From CAWIMX01 sp963792785 (GTDB lineage Bacteria > Acidobacteriota > Vicinamibacteria > Vicinamibacterales > CAVVIG01): 64,000 nt of DNA. Positions within the stretch are counted from its first letter, which is position 1; each line of letters opens with the position of its first letter. Location: NCBI GenBank assembly GCA_963792785.1, contig CAWBXO010000001.1, positions 186,001 through 250,000 of the forward strand, given 5' to 3'. Shown here in pieces: positions 27,905 through 36,742 of this stretch. The translations under genes were made by a program, and so were the position numbers. A model generated the notes under the pieces. That model did not search any database, was not told the origin of the DNA, and saw nothing but the letters and a program-made list of their open reading frames with translations.

Positions 27905-28900
27905 TGCCCCGAGACGCTCGAGTTCGAGGAGCCGATCGCCGCGCTGCTCAAGGAGATCGAGGCCCTCGACGCGCTGCCGCGCACCGACGCGCGCGACCGC
28001 GAGATCGCGCCGCGCGATCGAGGCGCGGCTCGCGCGCGTCCGCGCCGAGCTCTACGCGTCGCTCACGCCGTGGCAGCGCGTGCTCGTCGCGCGGCATCCC
28101 GAACCGCCCGGGCCTCGAGGACTACCTCGAGCTGCTGTTTCACCGGCTTCGTCGAGATCCACGGCGACCGGCGCTTCGCCGACGACCACGCGATCATGAC
28201 CGGCTTCGCCGAGTTCGAGGGGCAGCCGGTGCTGCGTCGTCGGCCACGTGAAGGGGCAGCGACACGAAGGACAAGATCTTCCGCAACTTCGGCTACGCCC
28301 GGCCCGAGGGCTACCGCAAGGCGCTGCGCGCGATGCGCCTGGCCGAGAAGTTCAAGCGGCCGATCCTCGTCTTCGTCGACACGCCGGCGGCCTATCCCGG
28401 GCATCGAGTCGGAGGAGCGCGGCGTGGCCGAGGCGATCGCCGTCAACCTGCGCGACATGATGCTGCTCGACACGCCGATCGTCGTGATCGTCAGCGGCGA
28501 GGGCGGCAGCGGCGGCGCGCTCGGCATCGCCATCGGCGACCGCGTCCTGATGCAGGAGTACGCGATCTACAGCGTGATTCCGCCCGAGGGCTGCGCCGCC
28601 ATCCTCTGGCGCGATTCGGCCAAGAAAGTGGAGGCGGCCGACGCGCTGAAGCTCACCGCGCCGGACCTGCTCAAGGCCGGGATCGTCGACGAGATCGTCC
28701 CCGAGCCCGTCGGCGGCGCCCATGCGGACCCGCTGGCGGCCGCTGAGTTCGTGCGCGCCGCGCTGGCGAGGGTCCTGGCGGAGATCGCCGCGCTCGACGG
28801 CCCGGCGCGCCTGGACCTCCGCTACGAGAAGTTCCGCGGCATGGGGCGCCTCGGCGTGGAGTTCACCGACGAATCGGTCACACCGACAGGATCGTCCTGA
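27904..28900 (+). CDS. accA: Acetyl-CoA carboxylase carboxyltransferase subunit alpha, 7 single-base insertions in the 5' half
   Basis: It transfers carboxyl from biotin to acetyl-CoA in fatty acid synthesis, together with AccD. The sequence runs LEFEEPIAALLKEIEAL, then TPWQRVLVARHPERPG, EIHGDRRFADDHAI, GYARPEGYRKALRAMRLAEK, VDTPAAYPGI and SGEGGSGGALGIAIGDRV. All are AccA hallmarks. Seven extra bases lie between about 27909 and 28402, after which the frame is clean. Corrected length is 329 residues, normal. The ATG overlaps the dnaE stop (TAATG), an arrangement that supports the corrected start. accD is not in the window. Confidence 0.93.
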
Positions 28901-28911
28901 TCGTGAACGGT

Positions 28912-29133
28912 CACGAACCACAGAGGCTCAGAGGCACAGATGCTGGGCAGGTGTCGCCCGGCGCGGGGCCGCCGACGGCGGCTGCAGGGCGAGGACACGG
29001 CGTGGATACGCCGGCCGGGCGTCTGCGCCGGCGTCTCCACGCCGTGTCCTCGCCCCTGCCACGGCCTGCTTCGCAGGCCGCCCGCGCCGACCGGATCGTC
29101 TCGGTGTCTCCGTGTCTCCGTGGTTGGGGCTTC
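28912..29133. repeat. About 220-bp palindromic element between accA and recJ
   Basis: Outer ends are inverted: AACCACAGAGGCTCAGAGGC at about 28916-28935 faces CTCCGTGTCTCCGTGGTT at about 29108-29125. Inside, 28984-29014 pairs with 29028-29059 as a nearly perfect 31-bp stem (one bulge, one mismatch) around a 13-base loop. A smaller hairpin, GGCCTGC-TTC-GCAGGCC, sits at about 29063-29079. There is no coding sequence. The architecture resembles a non-autonomous mobile palindrome. Confidence 0.85.
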
Positions 29134-30861
29134 ATGATCCCGCCGCGCTGGGAGCTGAATGCCTGCGACGAAGGCGCCTCGGCCGCGCTCGCGTCGGCCA
29201 TCGGCGTTCCGCCCGTCGTGGCGCGCCTGCTGTGGAGCGCGGCCTCGGGGATCCGGACGCCGCGACCCGCTTTCTCAATCCCTCGCTCGACCACCTGCAC
29301 GATCCGATGGGGCTCGCCGACATGCGCGTCGCCGTGGATCGGATCTGGCGCGGCTCTCGCGAACCATGAGCGGATCGCCGTCCACGGCGACTACGACGTC
29401 GACGGCGATCACCTCGACCGTCATCGTGCGCCGGGCGCTCGAGCTGCTCGGGCGCCGACGTCGTCCACTTCATCCCGGAGCGCCTGACCGACGGCTACGG
29501 CCTGCAGCCGGCCGCCATCGAGCGCCTGCACGCCGACGGCGTGCGCCTCATCGTGTCGGTCGACTGCGGCATCCGCGGCGCCGAGGCCGCGCGCCGGGCC
29601 CGCGAACTCGGCGTGGACCTGATCATCACCGACCACCACGAGCCCGACGCCGGAGCTGCCGCCGGCGCTGGCCGTGATCAACCCGAAGCGCGCGCGACTG
29701 CGCCTACCCGGACAAACACCTGGCGGGCGTCGGCGTGGCGCTGAAGCTGGTGCAGGCGCTCTGCGCGCGCGCGGGCACGCGAGGCGCTGGTCCCCGGGTT
29801 CGTCAAGATCGCCGCGATCGGGACGCTCGCCGACGTCGTGCCGCTCGTCGGCGAGAACCGCGTGATCGCCAAACTGGGGCTGGAGCTGCTCTCGCGCGGC
29901 CCCCACAAGGTCGGGCTGCGCGCGCTGCTCGACGTGGCCGGCCTCACCGGCAAGACCATCGACAGTTATCCACATCGCGTTCATGCTCGCGCCGCGCGTG
30001 AACGCGGCCGGGCGCATGAGCACGCCCGACATCGCGACGCGCCTGCTGCTCGCCGCCGACGAGACGATGGCCGACGAGGCGCGCGACCTGGCGCTCCAGC
30101 CTCGACGGCGAGAACGTCCGGCGACAGGAGGAAGAGGCCGACGGTCGTGGCCGCGGCGAAGAAGATCGTCCAGACCGATCCGGACGTCGGCGCGCGCACC
30201 GTGCTCGTGGTGGCGGGGGAGGGCTGGCACCGCGGCGTCATCGGGATCGTGGCGTCCAAGCTCGTCGACGCCTTCCACCGGCCCGCGATCGTCCTGTCGA
30301 TCGAGGACGGCGTGGCCCAGGGCTCGTGCCGGAGCATTCCCGGCTTCGACATGCTCGCGGCGCTCGAGCGGTGCGCGCCCCTGCTCGACCGCTTCGGCGG
30401 ACACAAGCAGGCGGCCGGACTCAGCCTCGACGCCGCGCGGGTGAAGGAGTTCCGGCTCGCCGTGAACGACGTCGCCGACGAGACGCTCGGCCCCGACGAT
30501 CTTCGCCGCGAAGCTCCGCATCGACGGCGACCTCGCGTTCCGCGCGATCACGGGCGAGGTGGCCGCCGGCGTCGCGTCGCTGGCGCCGTTCGGCGCGGGC
30601 AACCCGCGCCCCGTGTTCGCCGCGCGCGCCGTCGAGGTCGTCGACGGTCCGCGCACGCTCAAGGAGCGCCACTTGAAGATGACGCTCCGCAGGAGCGGAC
30701 GGATCTTCCGCGCCATCGCGTGGCGCGCCGCCGAGCGCCAGAGCACGCTCACCGAGTCAAAGAACGCCGTGGACGTGGCCTTCTCGCTCGAACAGAACCA
30801 GTACAATGGCCAGACGTCCGTCGAGCTGATGTTGGCGGATTTCCGAAAAGCTGAAGCATGA
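29134..30861 (+). CDS. recJ: Single-stranded-DNA-specific exonuclease RecJ, reading frame interrupted by 11 single-base indels
   Basis: A 5'-3' ssDNA exonuclease used in recombination and mismatch repair. Joined frames give HGDYDVDG (motif I), VSVDCGI, TDHHEP (DHH motif III), AIGTLADVVPL, then the DHHA1 part with GGHKQAAG at about residue 430. The C-terminal OB part ends NQYNGQTSVELMLADFRKAEA. Ten extra bases and one missing base lie between 29240 and 30498; the corrected length is 572 residues, normal for RecJ. The chosen ATG at 29134 directly abuts the palindromic element. The stop overlaps the lptC-lptA start (ATGA). Confidence 0.92.
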
Positions 30862-32936
30862 GCAAGGCGCTGCGTCGGGCGCGACTGTTCGTCGGCCTGT
30901 TCGCCATCGTCTTCGTCGTCTTCGTGGCGTTCGCCTTCAAGAACCGGCCCGCCGCGCCGGACGGCGTGTCCTCGCCGTCCCGCCTCGATCCCTCTGCCAT
31001 CGTCGAGACCACGGGCAGCGTGACCGACCGGTTCACGGCCGACCGCGAGGATTTCAGCGTGCGATCCGAGCATGCCTATACCTATGCCGACGGGACGTCC
31101 CGGATCGAGGGCGTGACGATCGTGTCCACCCGGAGCGGCCGCACCTACACGGTCACCGCGAAGGAAGCCCGGGTCGGGACGGACGAGTCGGCGTTCACCC
31201 TCACCGGCGCCGTCCACATTCAGTCGGACGACGGCCTGGTCGCCGACGCGGAGCAGGCGGTCTACACCAAGGACAACGGCGTCGTGAACTCCCCGGGGCC
31301 GGTGACGTTCTCGCGGGGACGGCTCGATGGCAACGGCGTCGGCATGACCTACAACACCCGGAGCGATGTCCTGACGATCCTGGACCAGGCCACGATCGAC
31401 GTGGCGCCCGGGGACGATGGCACGGGCGCGATCGACATCGTGGCGGGCCGGGCGACCTTCCCGCGCGCGCAGCATCAGATCCAGCTCGAGCGCGCCGTGA
31501 CGATCCACCGCGAGGGACGCGAGATCGTGGCGGACACGGCCATGGCGTACCTGACGGACGACGAGGAGCGCCTGACGAAGCTCGAACTGCGGGGCGGTTC
31601 GAGCGTGAAGGCCGAGGCGGCCGACGCGGGCGCGCTCCAGACGCTGGCCGGGCGGGACATCGACCTGCAGTACGCGGAGAACGGCGCGTCGCTCGAGCAC
31701 GCCCGCGTCGACGGCGATGGCGTGATGCAGTTTGCCGGCGCGGGCGGGCGGGCCGGCCGCCGCCTGGCCGCCGGGGTGCTCGATGTCGGGCTGGCCCCCG
31801 ACGGCTCGACGCCGATCGCGCTGGCGGGGCGGGGAGCGGTCCGGCTGACGTTTCCGCGGGACGGCGCGACGCCGCCGCGGTCGGTGGATGCCGACCAGAT
31901 CGACGGGGACGGCGAGCCGGGCAGCGGCCTGACGCGGGCCCGGTTCACGGGCCGTGTGACGTACCGCGAGCAGGGAGCGGCCGGGCGCGTGGTGACGGCC
32001 GGCGCGCTCGACGCGGCGCTGGCGCCGGGCACCGGTGACATCGACGACGCGCGTTTCACGCGCGCCGTCCACGTGACCGAGGCCGATCTCGAGGCCTTCG
32101 CGGCCGATGCGCGCTACCGCGTGGGCGACGGCGTGGTGGAGCTGCAGGGCGCGGAGCCCGGGCGGCCCGTCCCGAACGTCGTGAGCGCGCAGATGGACGT
32201 GCGCTCGACGCGGATCGACGTGACGCTCGACGGCCCGCAGCTGCACGCGACGGGCGACGTGAAGAGCGTGATTACGCCGTCGAAGGGCGATCGCGACACG
32301 AAGATGCCCGTGATGCTCGACGCGGACGAGCCGGTCACCGTCACGGGCGACGAACTGCAGTACGACGGGGAGCGCTCCGAAGCCGTCTACACCGGCCGCG
32401 CCTGGCTCTGGCAGGGCGAGACGAGCGTGCGAGGCGACACCCTGACGCTCAACAGCGCCTCGGGCGATCTCTCGGCGAGCGGCTCGGTGACGAGCACGAC
32501 CGCCCTCGACGAGAAGGGCGACGACGGCACGATGTCGAGGGTCACGTCGGTGGCGACGGCCAAGGACCTCGTGTATGAGAACGGCTCGCGCCGCGCCACG
32601 TACACAGGCGGCGCGCACATCAGCGGGCCCGCGCGGGACATGACGGCCGACAAGGTGGAGCTGTTGCTCGCCGAGTCCGGCGACACGCTCGACCGGCTGG
32701 AGGCGTACGGCAAGGTCAACCTGCACGAGACCCGTCGGAAGACGACAGGCGAGCGGCTGACGTACACCGCGCCCGACCAGCTCTACGTCGTGACCGGCGC
32801 CCCCGCCACGGTCGTCGACGAGTGCGGGCGCGAGACGACCGGCCAGCGCGTGTCCTTCGTCCGCGCGTCCGACACGGTCACCGTCGACGGCGGCACCCAG
32901 CGCGCCACGACCACGGGGGGGCATTGCGCGCCATAG
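30858..32936 (+). CDS. LptC-LptA fusion, LPS transport bridge protein
   Basis: A 692-residue protein with one N-terminal membrane helix (about residues 9-27) and then only beta-rich periplasmic repeats. Residues about 30-230 follow the LptC pattern (YTYADGTSRIEGVTIV, then EARV...FTLTGAVHIQSDDGLVADA). The C-terminal third reads as LptA/OstA (DEPVTVTGDELQYDGERSEAVYTGRAWLWQGE, then LTLNSASGDLSASGSVTS). Normally LptC and LptA are separate; here a single long jelly-roll chain could span from membrane to outer membrane. The next gene, lptB, is the cognate ATPase, and an lptF-lptG fusion is at 53 kb, which supports the role. Confidence 0.82.
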   Translation: MSKALRRARLFVGLFAIVFVVFVAFAFKNRPAAPDGVSSPSRLDPSAIVETTGSVTDRFTADREDFSVRSEHAYTYADGTSRIEGVTIVSTRSGRTYTVTAKEARVGTDESAFTLTGAVHIQSDDGLVADAEQAVYTKDNGVVNSPGPVTFSRGRLDGNGVGMTYNTRSDVLTILDQATIDVAPGDDGTGAIDIVAGRATFPRAQHQIQLERAVTIHREGREIVADTAMAYLTDDEERLTKLELRGGSSVKAEAADAGALQTLAGRDIDLQYAENGASLEHARVDGDGVMQFAGAGGRAGRRLAAGVLDVGLAPDGSTPIALAGRGAVRLTFPRDGATPPRSVDADQIDGDGEPGSGLTRARFTGRVTYREQGAAGRVVTAGALDAALAPGTGDIDDARFTRAVHVTEADLEAFAADARYRVGDGVVELQGAEPGRPVPNVVSAQMDVRSTRIDVTLDGPQLHATGDVKSVITPSKGDRDTKMPVMLDADEPVTVTGDELQYDGERSEAVYTGRAWLWQGETSVRGDTLTLNSASGDLSASGSVTSTTALDEKGDDGTMSRVTSVATAKDLVYENGSRRATYTGGAHISGPARDMTADKVELLLAESGDTLDRLEAYGKVNLHETRRKTTGERLTYTAPDQLYVVTGAPATVVDECGRETTGQRVSFVRASDTVTVDGGTQRATTTGGHCAP

Positions 32937-32937
32937 G

Positions 32938-33080
32938 AGGGTGCTGCTGGGTGCTGGGTGCTAGGTGCTGGGTGCTTGGTGCTGGGAAAGCACCTGGTGC
33001 ATAGTGCAGGGTGCGTGTTCACGCTGACCAGCACCTGGGACCCAGCACCTAGCACTTAGCACCTAAGCACCTAGCACCCT
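32938..33080. repeat. GGTGCTGG word array with inverted partner, between lptC-lptA and lptB
   Basis: Left half (32938-32987) repeats GGGTGCT with variants CTAGG, CTTGG. The right half (33027-33079) has the complement (CAGCACCT, AGCACCTAG). The right half runs to within six bases of the lptB ATG and leaves no ordinary ribosome binding site there. Confidence 0.88.
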
Positions 33081-33085
33081 TTCTG

Positions 33086-33811
33086 ATGTCGACCCTCCGC
33101 ACCCACAATCTGACCAAGTCCTACGGCGGGCGGACCGTCGTTCGAGGCGTGAGCCTCGAGGTGAGTTCGGGCGAGATCGTCGGGCTGCTCGGGCCGAACG
33201 GCGCCGGGAAGACGACCACCTTCTACATGACGGTCGGCCTGACGGCGCCCGACTCGGGGAAGGTCGACCTCGACGGCCAGGATCTGACCGACGATCCGAT
33301 GTACGTCCGTGCGCGGAAGGGTATCGGATACCTGCCGCAGGAGCCGTCGATTTTCCGCGGCCTCACGGTCGAGCAGAACATCCTGGCCATCCTCGAGACC
33401 ATGCCGCTCGACGCCGACGCCCGGAGGGCCAGGCTGAAGGAACTGCTCGCCGAGCTGAACCTCACGCCCCTGGCGGCCGCGCCGGCCTACACGCTCTCGG
33501 GCGGCGAGCGCCGGCGCGCGGAAATCACGCGCGCGCTGTGCGTGGCGCCAAAATTCATCCTGCTCGACGAACCGTTCGCCGGCATCGATCCGATCGCGGT
33601 CTCCGACATCCAGCAGATCATCTTTCACCTGCGCGATCGCGGCATCGGCGTCCTCATCACCGACCATAACGTCCGCGAGACGCTGCGCATCACCGACCGG
33701 GCCTACATCGTGTCGGGCGGCGTCATCTTTCGCAGCGGGACCCCCGACAGCCTGGCGGCCGACGACGAGGTTCGGCGGATTTATCTGGGGACCGAGTTCC
33801 GCTTGGATTAA
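33086..33811 (+). CDS. lptB: LPS export ABC transporter ATP-binding protein LptB
   Basis: The cytosolic ATPase of the LptB2FGC machine that pulls LPS from the inner membrane. It has 241 residues, as usual. Walker A GPNGAGKTT (about residues 39-47), Q-loop PQEPSIFRGLTV, signature LSGGERRRAEI, Walker B FILLDEPFAGIDP and the switch His in TDHN are all present. YLGTEFRLD matches the LptB C-terminus. It follows lptC-lptA across the repeat array and precedes rpoN, the order common in proteobacteria. Confidence 0.97.
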   Translation: MSTLRTHNLTKSYGGRTVVRGVSLEVSSGEIVGLLGPNGAGKTTTFYMTVGLTAPDSGKVDLDGQDLTDDPMYVRARKGIGYLPQEPSIFRGLTVEQNILAILETMPLDADARRARLKELLAELNLTPLAAAPAYTLSGGERRRAEITRALCVAPKFILLDEPFAGIDPIAVSDIQQIIFHLRDRGIGVLITDHNVRETLRITDRAYIVSGGVIFRSGTPDSLAADDEVRRIYLGTEFRLD

Positions 33812-33840
33812 AATAAGGCCTGGGATTTGCATGGGTGAGG

Positions 33841-33857
33841 CTGGCGCAACGATTGCG
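33841..33857 (+). promoter_or_regulatory. Candidate sigma-54 promoter upstream of rpoN
   Basis: CTGGCGCAACGATTGCG has GG and GC exactly ten bases apart, the -24/-12 spacing, and matches YTGGCACG-N4-TTGCW at most key positions (one change in GCAC). It lies about 75 bases before the rpoN ATG, which would allow RpoN to drive its own gene. Confidence 0.45.
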
Positions 33858-33931
33858 TCTGACCCGCCTCGAGCCCGCCGGTGGCGCGCAAGGTCTTGTG
33901 CACCAGTGGGATAGCAGCCGACTCAGGTGCC

Positions 33932-35368
33932 ATGGGTATTCAGCAGAAGCTCCATACAAAGCTCGTTCAGAAGCTCATTCTGACGCCGTCGCTCCAGCAG
34001 GCCATCAAGCTGCTGCCGATGTCGACGCTTGAGCTGACGGACCTCCTGAACCAGGAGATGGTCGAGAACCCCCTCCTCGAGGAGGTGCCCACCGAGGAGC
34101 TCCAGCCGGTGGAAGCGGCCCAGACGACCGGAGAAAAGCCCGAGGCCGAGAAGCCGGCGGCCGAGAAGACCGACACCTGGGACGACCAGGACTACGAGTA
34201 CTTCTTCGGGGACTACCTGGACGACGGCTATCGCCAGCGCGCCCCCCAGGAGGTCCGGGAGCTGCCGCCGATCGAGAACACGCTCTCGACCAGCACGTCG
34301 CTCTCCGACCACCTCATGTGGCAGCTCTCGATGCAGACCGACGAGCCCGTCCAGCGCGAGATCGGCGCCGCGATCATCGGCAACCTCGACGACGACGGGT
34401 ACCTCGTCGCGTCCTTCGAGGAGCTGGCGGCGATGGGCGCGTGGGACGTGGCCGCCGTGGAAGCGGCGCTCCGTCTGGTGCAGTCGTTCGACCCGGTCGG
34501 CGTGGCCGCGCGCGACCTCCAGGAGTGCCTGCTCCTGCAGCTGCGGCACGCGGGCCTCGAGGACACGCCCGCCGAGAAGATCGTCAGCGAGCACCTGCGG
34601 CTGCTGCAGAACCACCAGGTGCCCGAGATCGCCAAGCGGCTGAACATGTCGATCGACGACCTCAAGGAGCACGTCGAGGTGATCCGCCACCTCGATCCGA
34701 AGCCCGGCGCCCGGCTCAACCCGTCGTCATCGCAGTACGTGATTCCCGACGTCTACGTGGTCAAGGTCGAGGACCAGTACGTCGCGGTCCTCAACGAGGA
34801 CGGGCTGCCGCAGATGCGGATCAGCCCGGTCTACCGCCGCCTGCTCGACAAGGGCGCGAACGAGAACACCGACGAGACGCGCGCGTATGTGAAGGACAAG
34901 TTTCGCTCGGCCCTGTGGCTGATCAAGTCGGTCGAGCAGCGCCAGAAGACGATCCAGAAGGTCGCGAACAGCATCATCAACTTCCAGCGAGATTTCCTGG
35001 ACCACGGCATCGAGCACCTGCGGCCGCTGGTGCTGCGCGACGTGGCGACCGACATCGGGATGCACGAGTCGACCGTGAGTCGCGTCGTGACGAACAAGTA
35101 CATGCACACGCCGCAGGGCGTGTTCGAGATGAAGTACTTCTTCCACAGCGGCATCAGCAGCTCGTACGGCGAGAGCGTGTCGTCGGTCACCATCAAGCAG
35201 CGGATCCGCAAGATCATCGACAACGAAGACCCTCGCAAGCCCTTGAGCGATTCGAAGATTGTGAATATCCTGCAGAGAGAGGGCCTGGTGCTCGCGCGGC
35301 GGACAATCGCCAAGTACCGGGAAGAGCTCAAGATCCCGACGTCGAACCAGCGCAAGGTGCTGTTTTAG
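33932..35368 (+). CDS. rpoN: RNA polymerase sigma-54 factor
   Basis: Directs RNA polymerase to -24/-12 promoters with an AAA+ activator. The 478-residue protein opens with the Gln/Leu-rich region I (LHTKLVQKLILTPSLQQAIKLLPMSTLEL). An acidic region II follows, then the core-binding part (PVGVAARDLQECLLLQL) and the HTH (DVATDIGMHESTVSRVVTNKYMHTP). The C-terminal RpoN box ARRTIAKYREEL is at about residues 459-470. The ATG at 33932 is preferred over an in-frame GTG at 33881, because family members begin right at the Gln-rich helix. hpf follows 23 bases on, the classic rpoN-hpf order. Confidence 0.96.
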   Translation: MGIQQKLHTKLVQKLILTPSLQQAIKLLPMSTLELTDLLNQEMVENPLLEEVPTEELQPVEAAQTTGEKPEAEKPAAEKTDTWDDQDYEYFFGDYLDDGYRQRAPQEVRELPPIENTLSTSTSLSDHLMWQLSMQTDEPVQREIGAAIIGNLDDDGYLVASFEELAAMGAWDVAAVEAALRLVQSFDPVGVAARDLQECLLLQLRHAGLEDTPAEKIVSEHLRLLQNHQVPEIAKRLNMSIDDLKEHVEVIRHLDPKPGARLNPSSSQYVIPDVYVVKVEDQYVAVLNEDGLPQMRISPVYRRLLDKGANENTDETRAYVKDKFRSALWLIKSVEQRQKTIQKVANSIINFQRDFLDHGIEHLRPLVLRDVATDIGMHESTVSRVVTNKYMHTPQGVFEMKYFFHSGISSSYGESVSSVTIKQRIRKIIDNEDPRKPLSDSKIVNILQREGLVLARRTIAKYREELKIPTSNQRKVLF

Positions 35369-35391
35369 ACGTCACGTCCGGACAGGAATCC

Positions 35392-35727
35392 ATGCGACTA
35401 GAGTTGACGGGACGACATGTCGAGATCACCCCTGCGCTGCGCCGTCTGGTGCAGACCAAGGTCGGACGGCTGGAGCGGCTGCTGAGCGACCGTGCCGTCT
35501 CGGCCCAGGTGGTGCTCGCCGAGGACAAGCTCCAGCGCGTCGCGGAGGTCACCCTGCACGCGCGCGGCGAGCGGTTTCTGCACAGCATCGCCAAGGAGGA
35601 CACCTTCCGCCTGTCGGTGGGCGCGGCCGTGGACAAGCTGGCGCAGCAGGCGCGCACGATGAAGGGCAAGTTCGAGGGCCGCAAGCGCACGGCCCGCGCG
35701 CCCCTGCGAAAGAAGCGGGCGGGCTAG
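35392..35727 (+). CDS. hpf: Ribosome hibernation promoting factor (short HPF/RaiA family)
   Basis: A 111-residue ribosome-binding protein that stabilises idle 70S/100S ribosomes. The pattern LELTGRHVEITPALRRLVQTKVGRLERLL, then HARGERFLHSIAKEDTFRLSVGAAVDKLAQQ is the S30AE domain. The Lys/Arg-rich tail (KRTARAPLRKKRAG) probably contacts rRNA. It is too short to carry the dimerising C-terminal domain of long HPF. It sits between rpoN and hprK as in many proteobacterial rpoN operons. Confidence 0.94.
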   Translation: MRLELTGRHVEITPALRRLVQTKVGRLERLLSDRAVSAQVVLAEDKLQRVAEVTLHARGERFLHSIAKEDTFRLSVGAAVDKLAQQARTMKGKFEGRKRTARAPLRKKRAG

Positions 35728-35743
35728 CCCGGAGCGTGCCGGC

Positions 35744-36742
35744 ATGAGTGGGGCTCCCGGCGTGTCGGTCGGCGCATTGCTCGCGAGCCGTCCCGAGGCG
35801 GCGGGTCTGCCGATCGATCTCCTCGCCGGGCGCGACGGCCTCGACCGCGTGATCTCCAGCCCCTACGTCCAGAAGACGGGCCTGGCGCTCGCGGGCTTCC
35901 ACGAGTACCTCAAGCCCGGCCGCGTGCTCATCTTCGGCGAGAGCGAGATCCGCTACCTCGAGAGCCTCGAGACGGGGCCGCGCGCCAACGCGCTGCGCCT
36001 CGCCCTCACCCTCGACTTCCCCTGCGTGCTCATCACGGGCGGCTTCAACCCGCCGCAGGAGCTGACGGCCGAGGCGGAGCGCGCCTCGGTGCCGCTGCTC
36101 CGCACGACGGTCGTCACGCCGACCGCCGTCGCGAAGCTGACGTCGATGCTCGAGGACAGCCTCGCGGCGCGCACGACGCTGCATGCCGTGCTGATGGACA
36201 TCCTGGGCCTGGGCGTCCTGATCACCGGGGAGAGCGGCATCGGCAAGAGCGAGTGCGCGCTCGACCTGATCGTCCGCGGCCACCGTCTGGTGGCCGACGA
36301 CACGGTCGAGATCCGGCGCCGCTCCGAGACGATCCTGATCGGGACGTGCCCGGAGCTCACCCGCCACCACATGGAACTGCGCGGCCTCGGCGTGATCAAC
36401 GTGATGAACCTGTTCGGGATCGCGTCGACCCGCTCGTCCAAGCGCGTCGAGATGGTCGTGCAGCTCGAGCGGTGGGAATCGGGCCGCCAGTACGAGCGGC
36501 TCGGACTCGACGAGACGTTCTTCGAGATTCTGGGGCTGCAGGTGCCGCTGATCCGCATGCCCGTCGCGCCGGGCCGGACCGTGGCGATCCTGGTGGAGGT
36601 CGCGGCGCGCAACCAGCTCCTGCGCGCGCGCGGGCACCACGCGGCGCGCGACCTGGCCGAGCGGCTCGATCGCGCCCTGCGCGACGCGGCCGGCCCGGCG
36701 GACGAGGACGAGGACGAGCTCGAGCCGGGAGGGGGATCGTGA
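35744..36742 (+). CDS. hprK: HPr kinase/phosphorylase
   Basis: Phosphorylates and dephosphorylates HPr on a serine in response to ATP, phosphate and glycolytic intermediates. The 332-residue protein has the N-terminal substrate-like domain, then Walker A GESGIGKSE at about residues 165-173. The VADDTVEI catalytic Asp pair and the HprK signature ELRGLGVINVMNLFG follow. HPr in this same cluster keeps the target serine. Its stop overlaps rapZ by GTGA. It starts 16 bases after hpf. Confidence 0.95.
   Translation: MSGAPGVSVGALLASRPEAAGLPIDLLAGRDGLDRVISSPYVQKTGLALAGFHEYLKPGRVLIFGESEIRYLESLETGPRANALRLALTLDFPCVLITGGFNPPQELTAEAERASVPLLRTTVVTPTAVAKLTSMLEDSLAARTTLHAVLMDILGLGVLITGESGIGKSECALDLIVRGHRLVADDTVEIRRRSETILIGTCPELTRHHMELRGLGVINVMNLFGIASTRSSKRVEMVVQLERWESGRQYERLGLDETFFEILGLQVPLIRMPVAPGRTVAILVEVAARNQLLRARGHHAARDLAERLDRALRDAAGPADEDEDELEPGGGS

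Larger units (their letters stand above)
23160..30498. other. Region with about 47 single-base indels at codon third positions (probable merged-strain consensus)
   Basis: Following the proteins codon by codon, I count 44 extra and 3 missing bases in guaA (5), dnaE (22 + 2), accA (7) and recJ (10 + 1). Extra bases sit next to a third base, mostly as C beside G. Two-fold codons show A+G (25045-25046, Lys) or T+C (26130-26131 Tyr, 28140-28141 Phe, 29969-29970 Tyr). The missing bases are also third bases (after 25366, 26891 and 29240). Correction gives whole codon numbers for all four genes. Flanking genes are clean, apart from one similar spot in ptsI. Confidence 0.85.

Noticed and set aside
23160..30498. 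Programmed +1 frameshifting used throughout guaA, dnaE, accA and recJ
   Set aside because: There is no shared slippery sequence, the sites follow codon degeneracy instead, some are losses, and neighbouring genes lack them. Consensus error explains all cases.
23160..30498. Pseudogenes or decay of essential genes
   Set aside because: Every catalytic motif is intact and there are no missense or nonsense changes apart from the shifts. Such genes cannot be lost together.
29421..32924. An 1167-residue minus-strand open frame opposite recJ and lptC-lptA
   Set aside because: Antisense shadow of two recognised genes; composition is typical of GC-rich complement reading.
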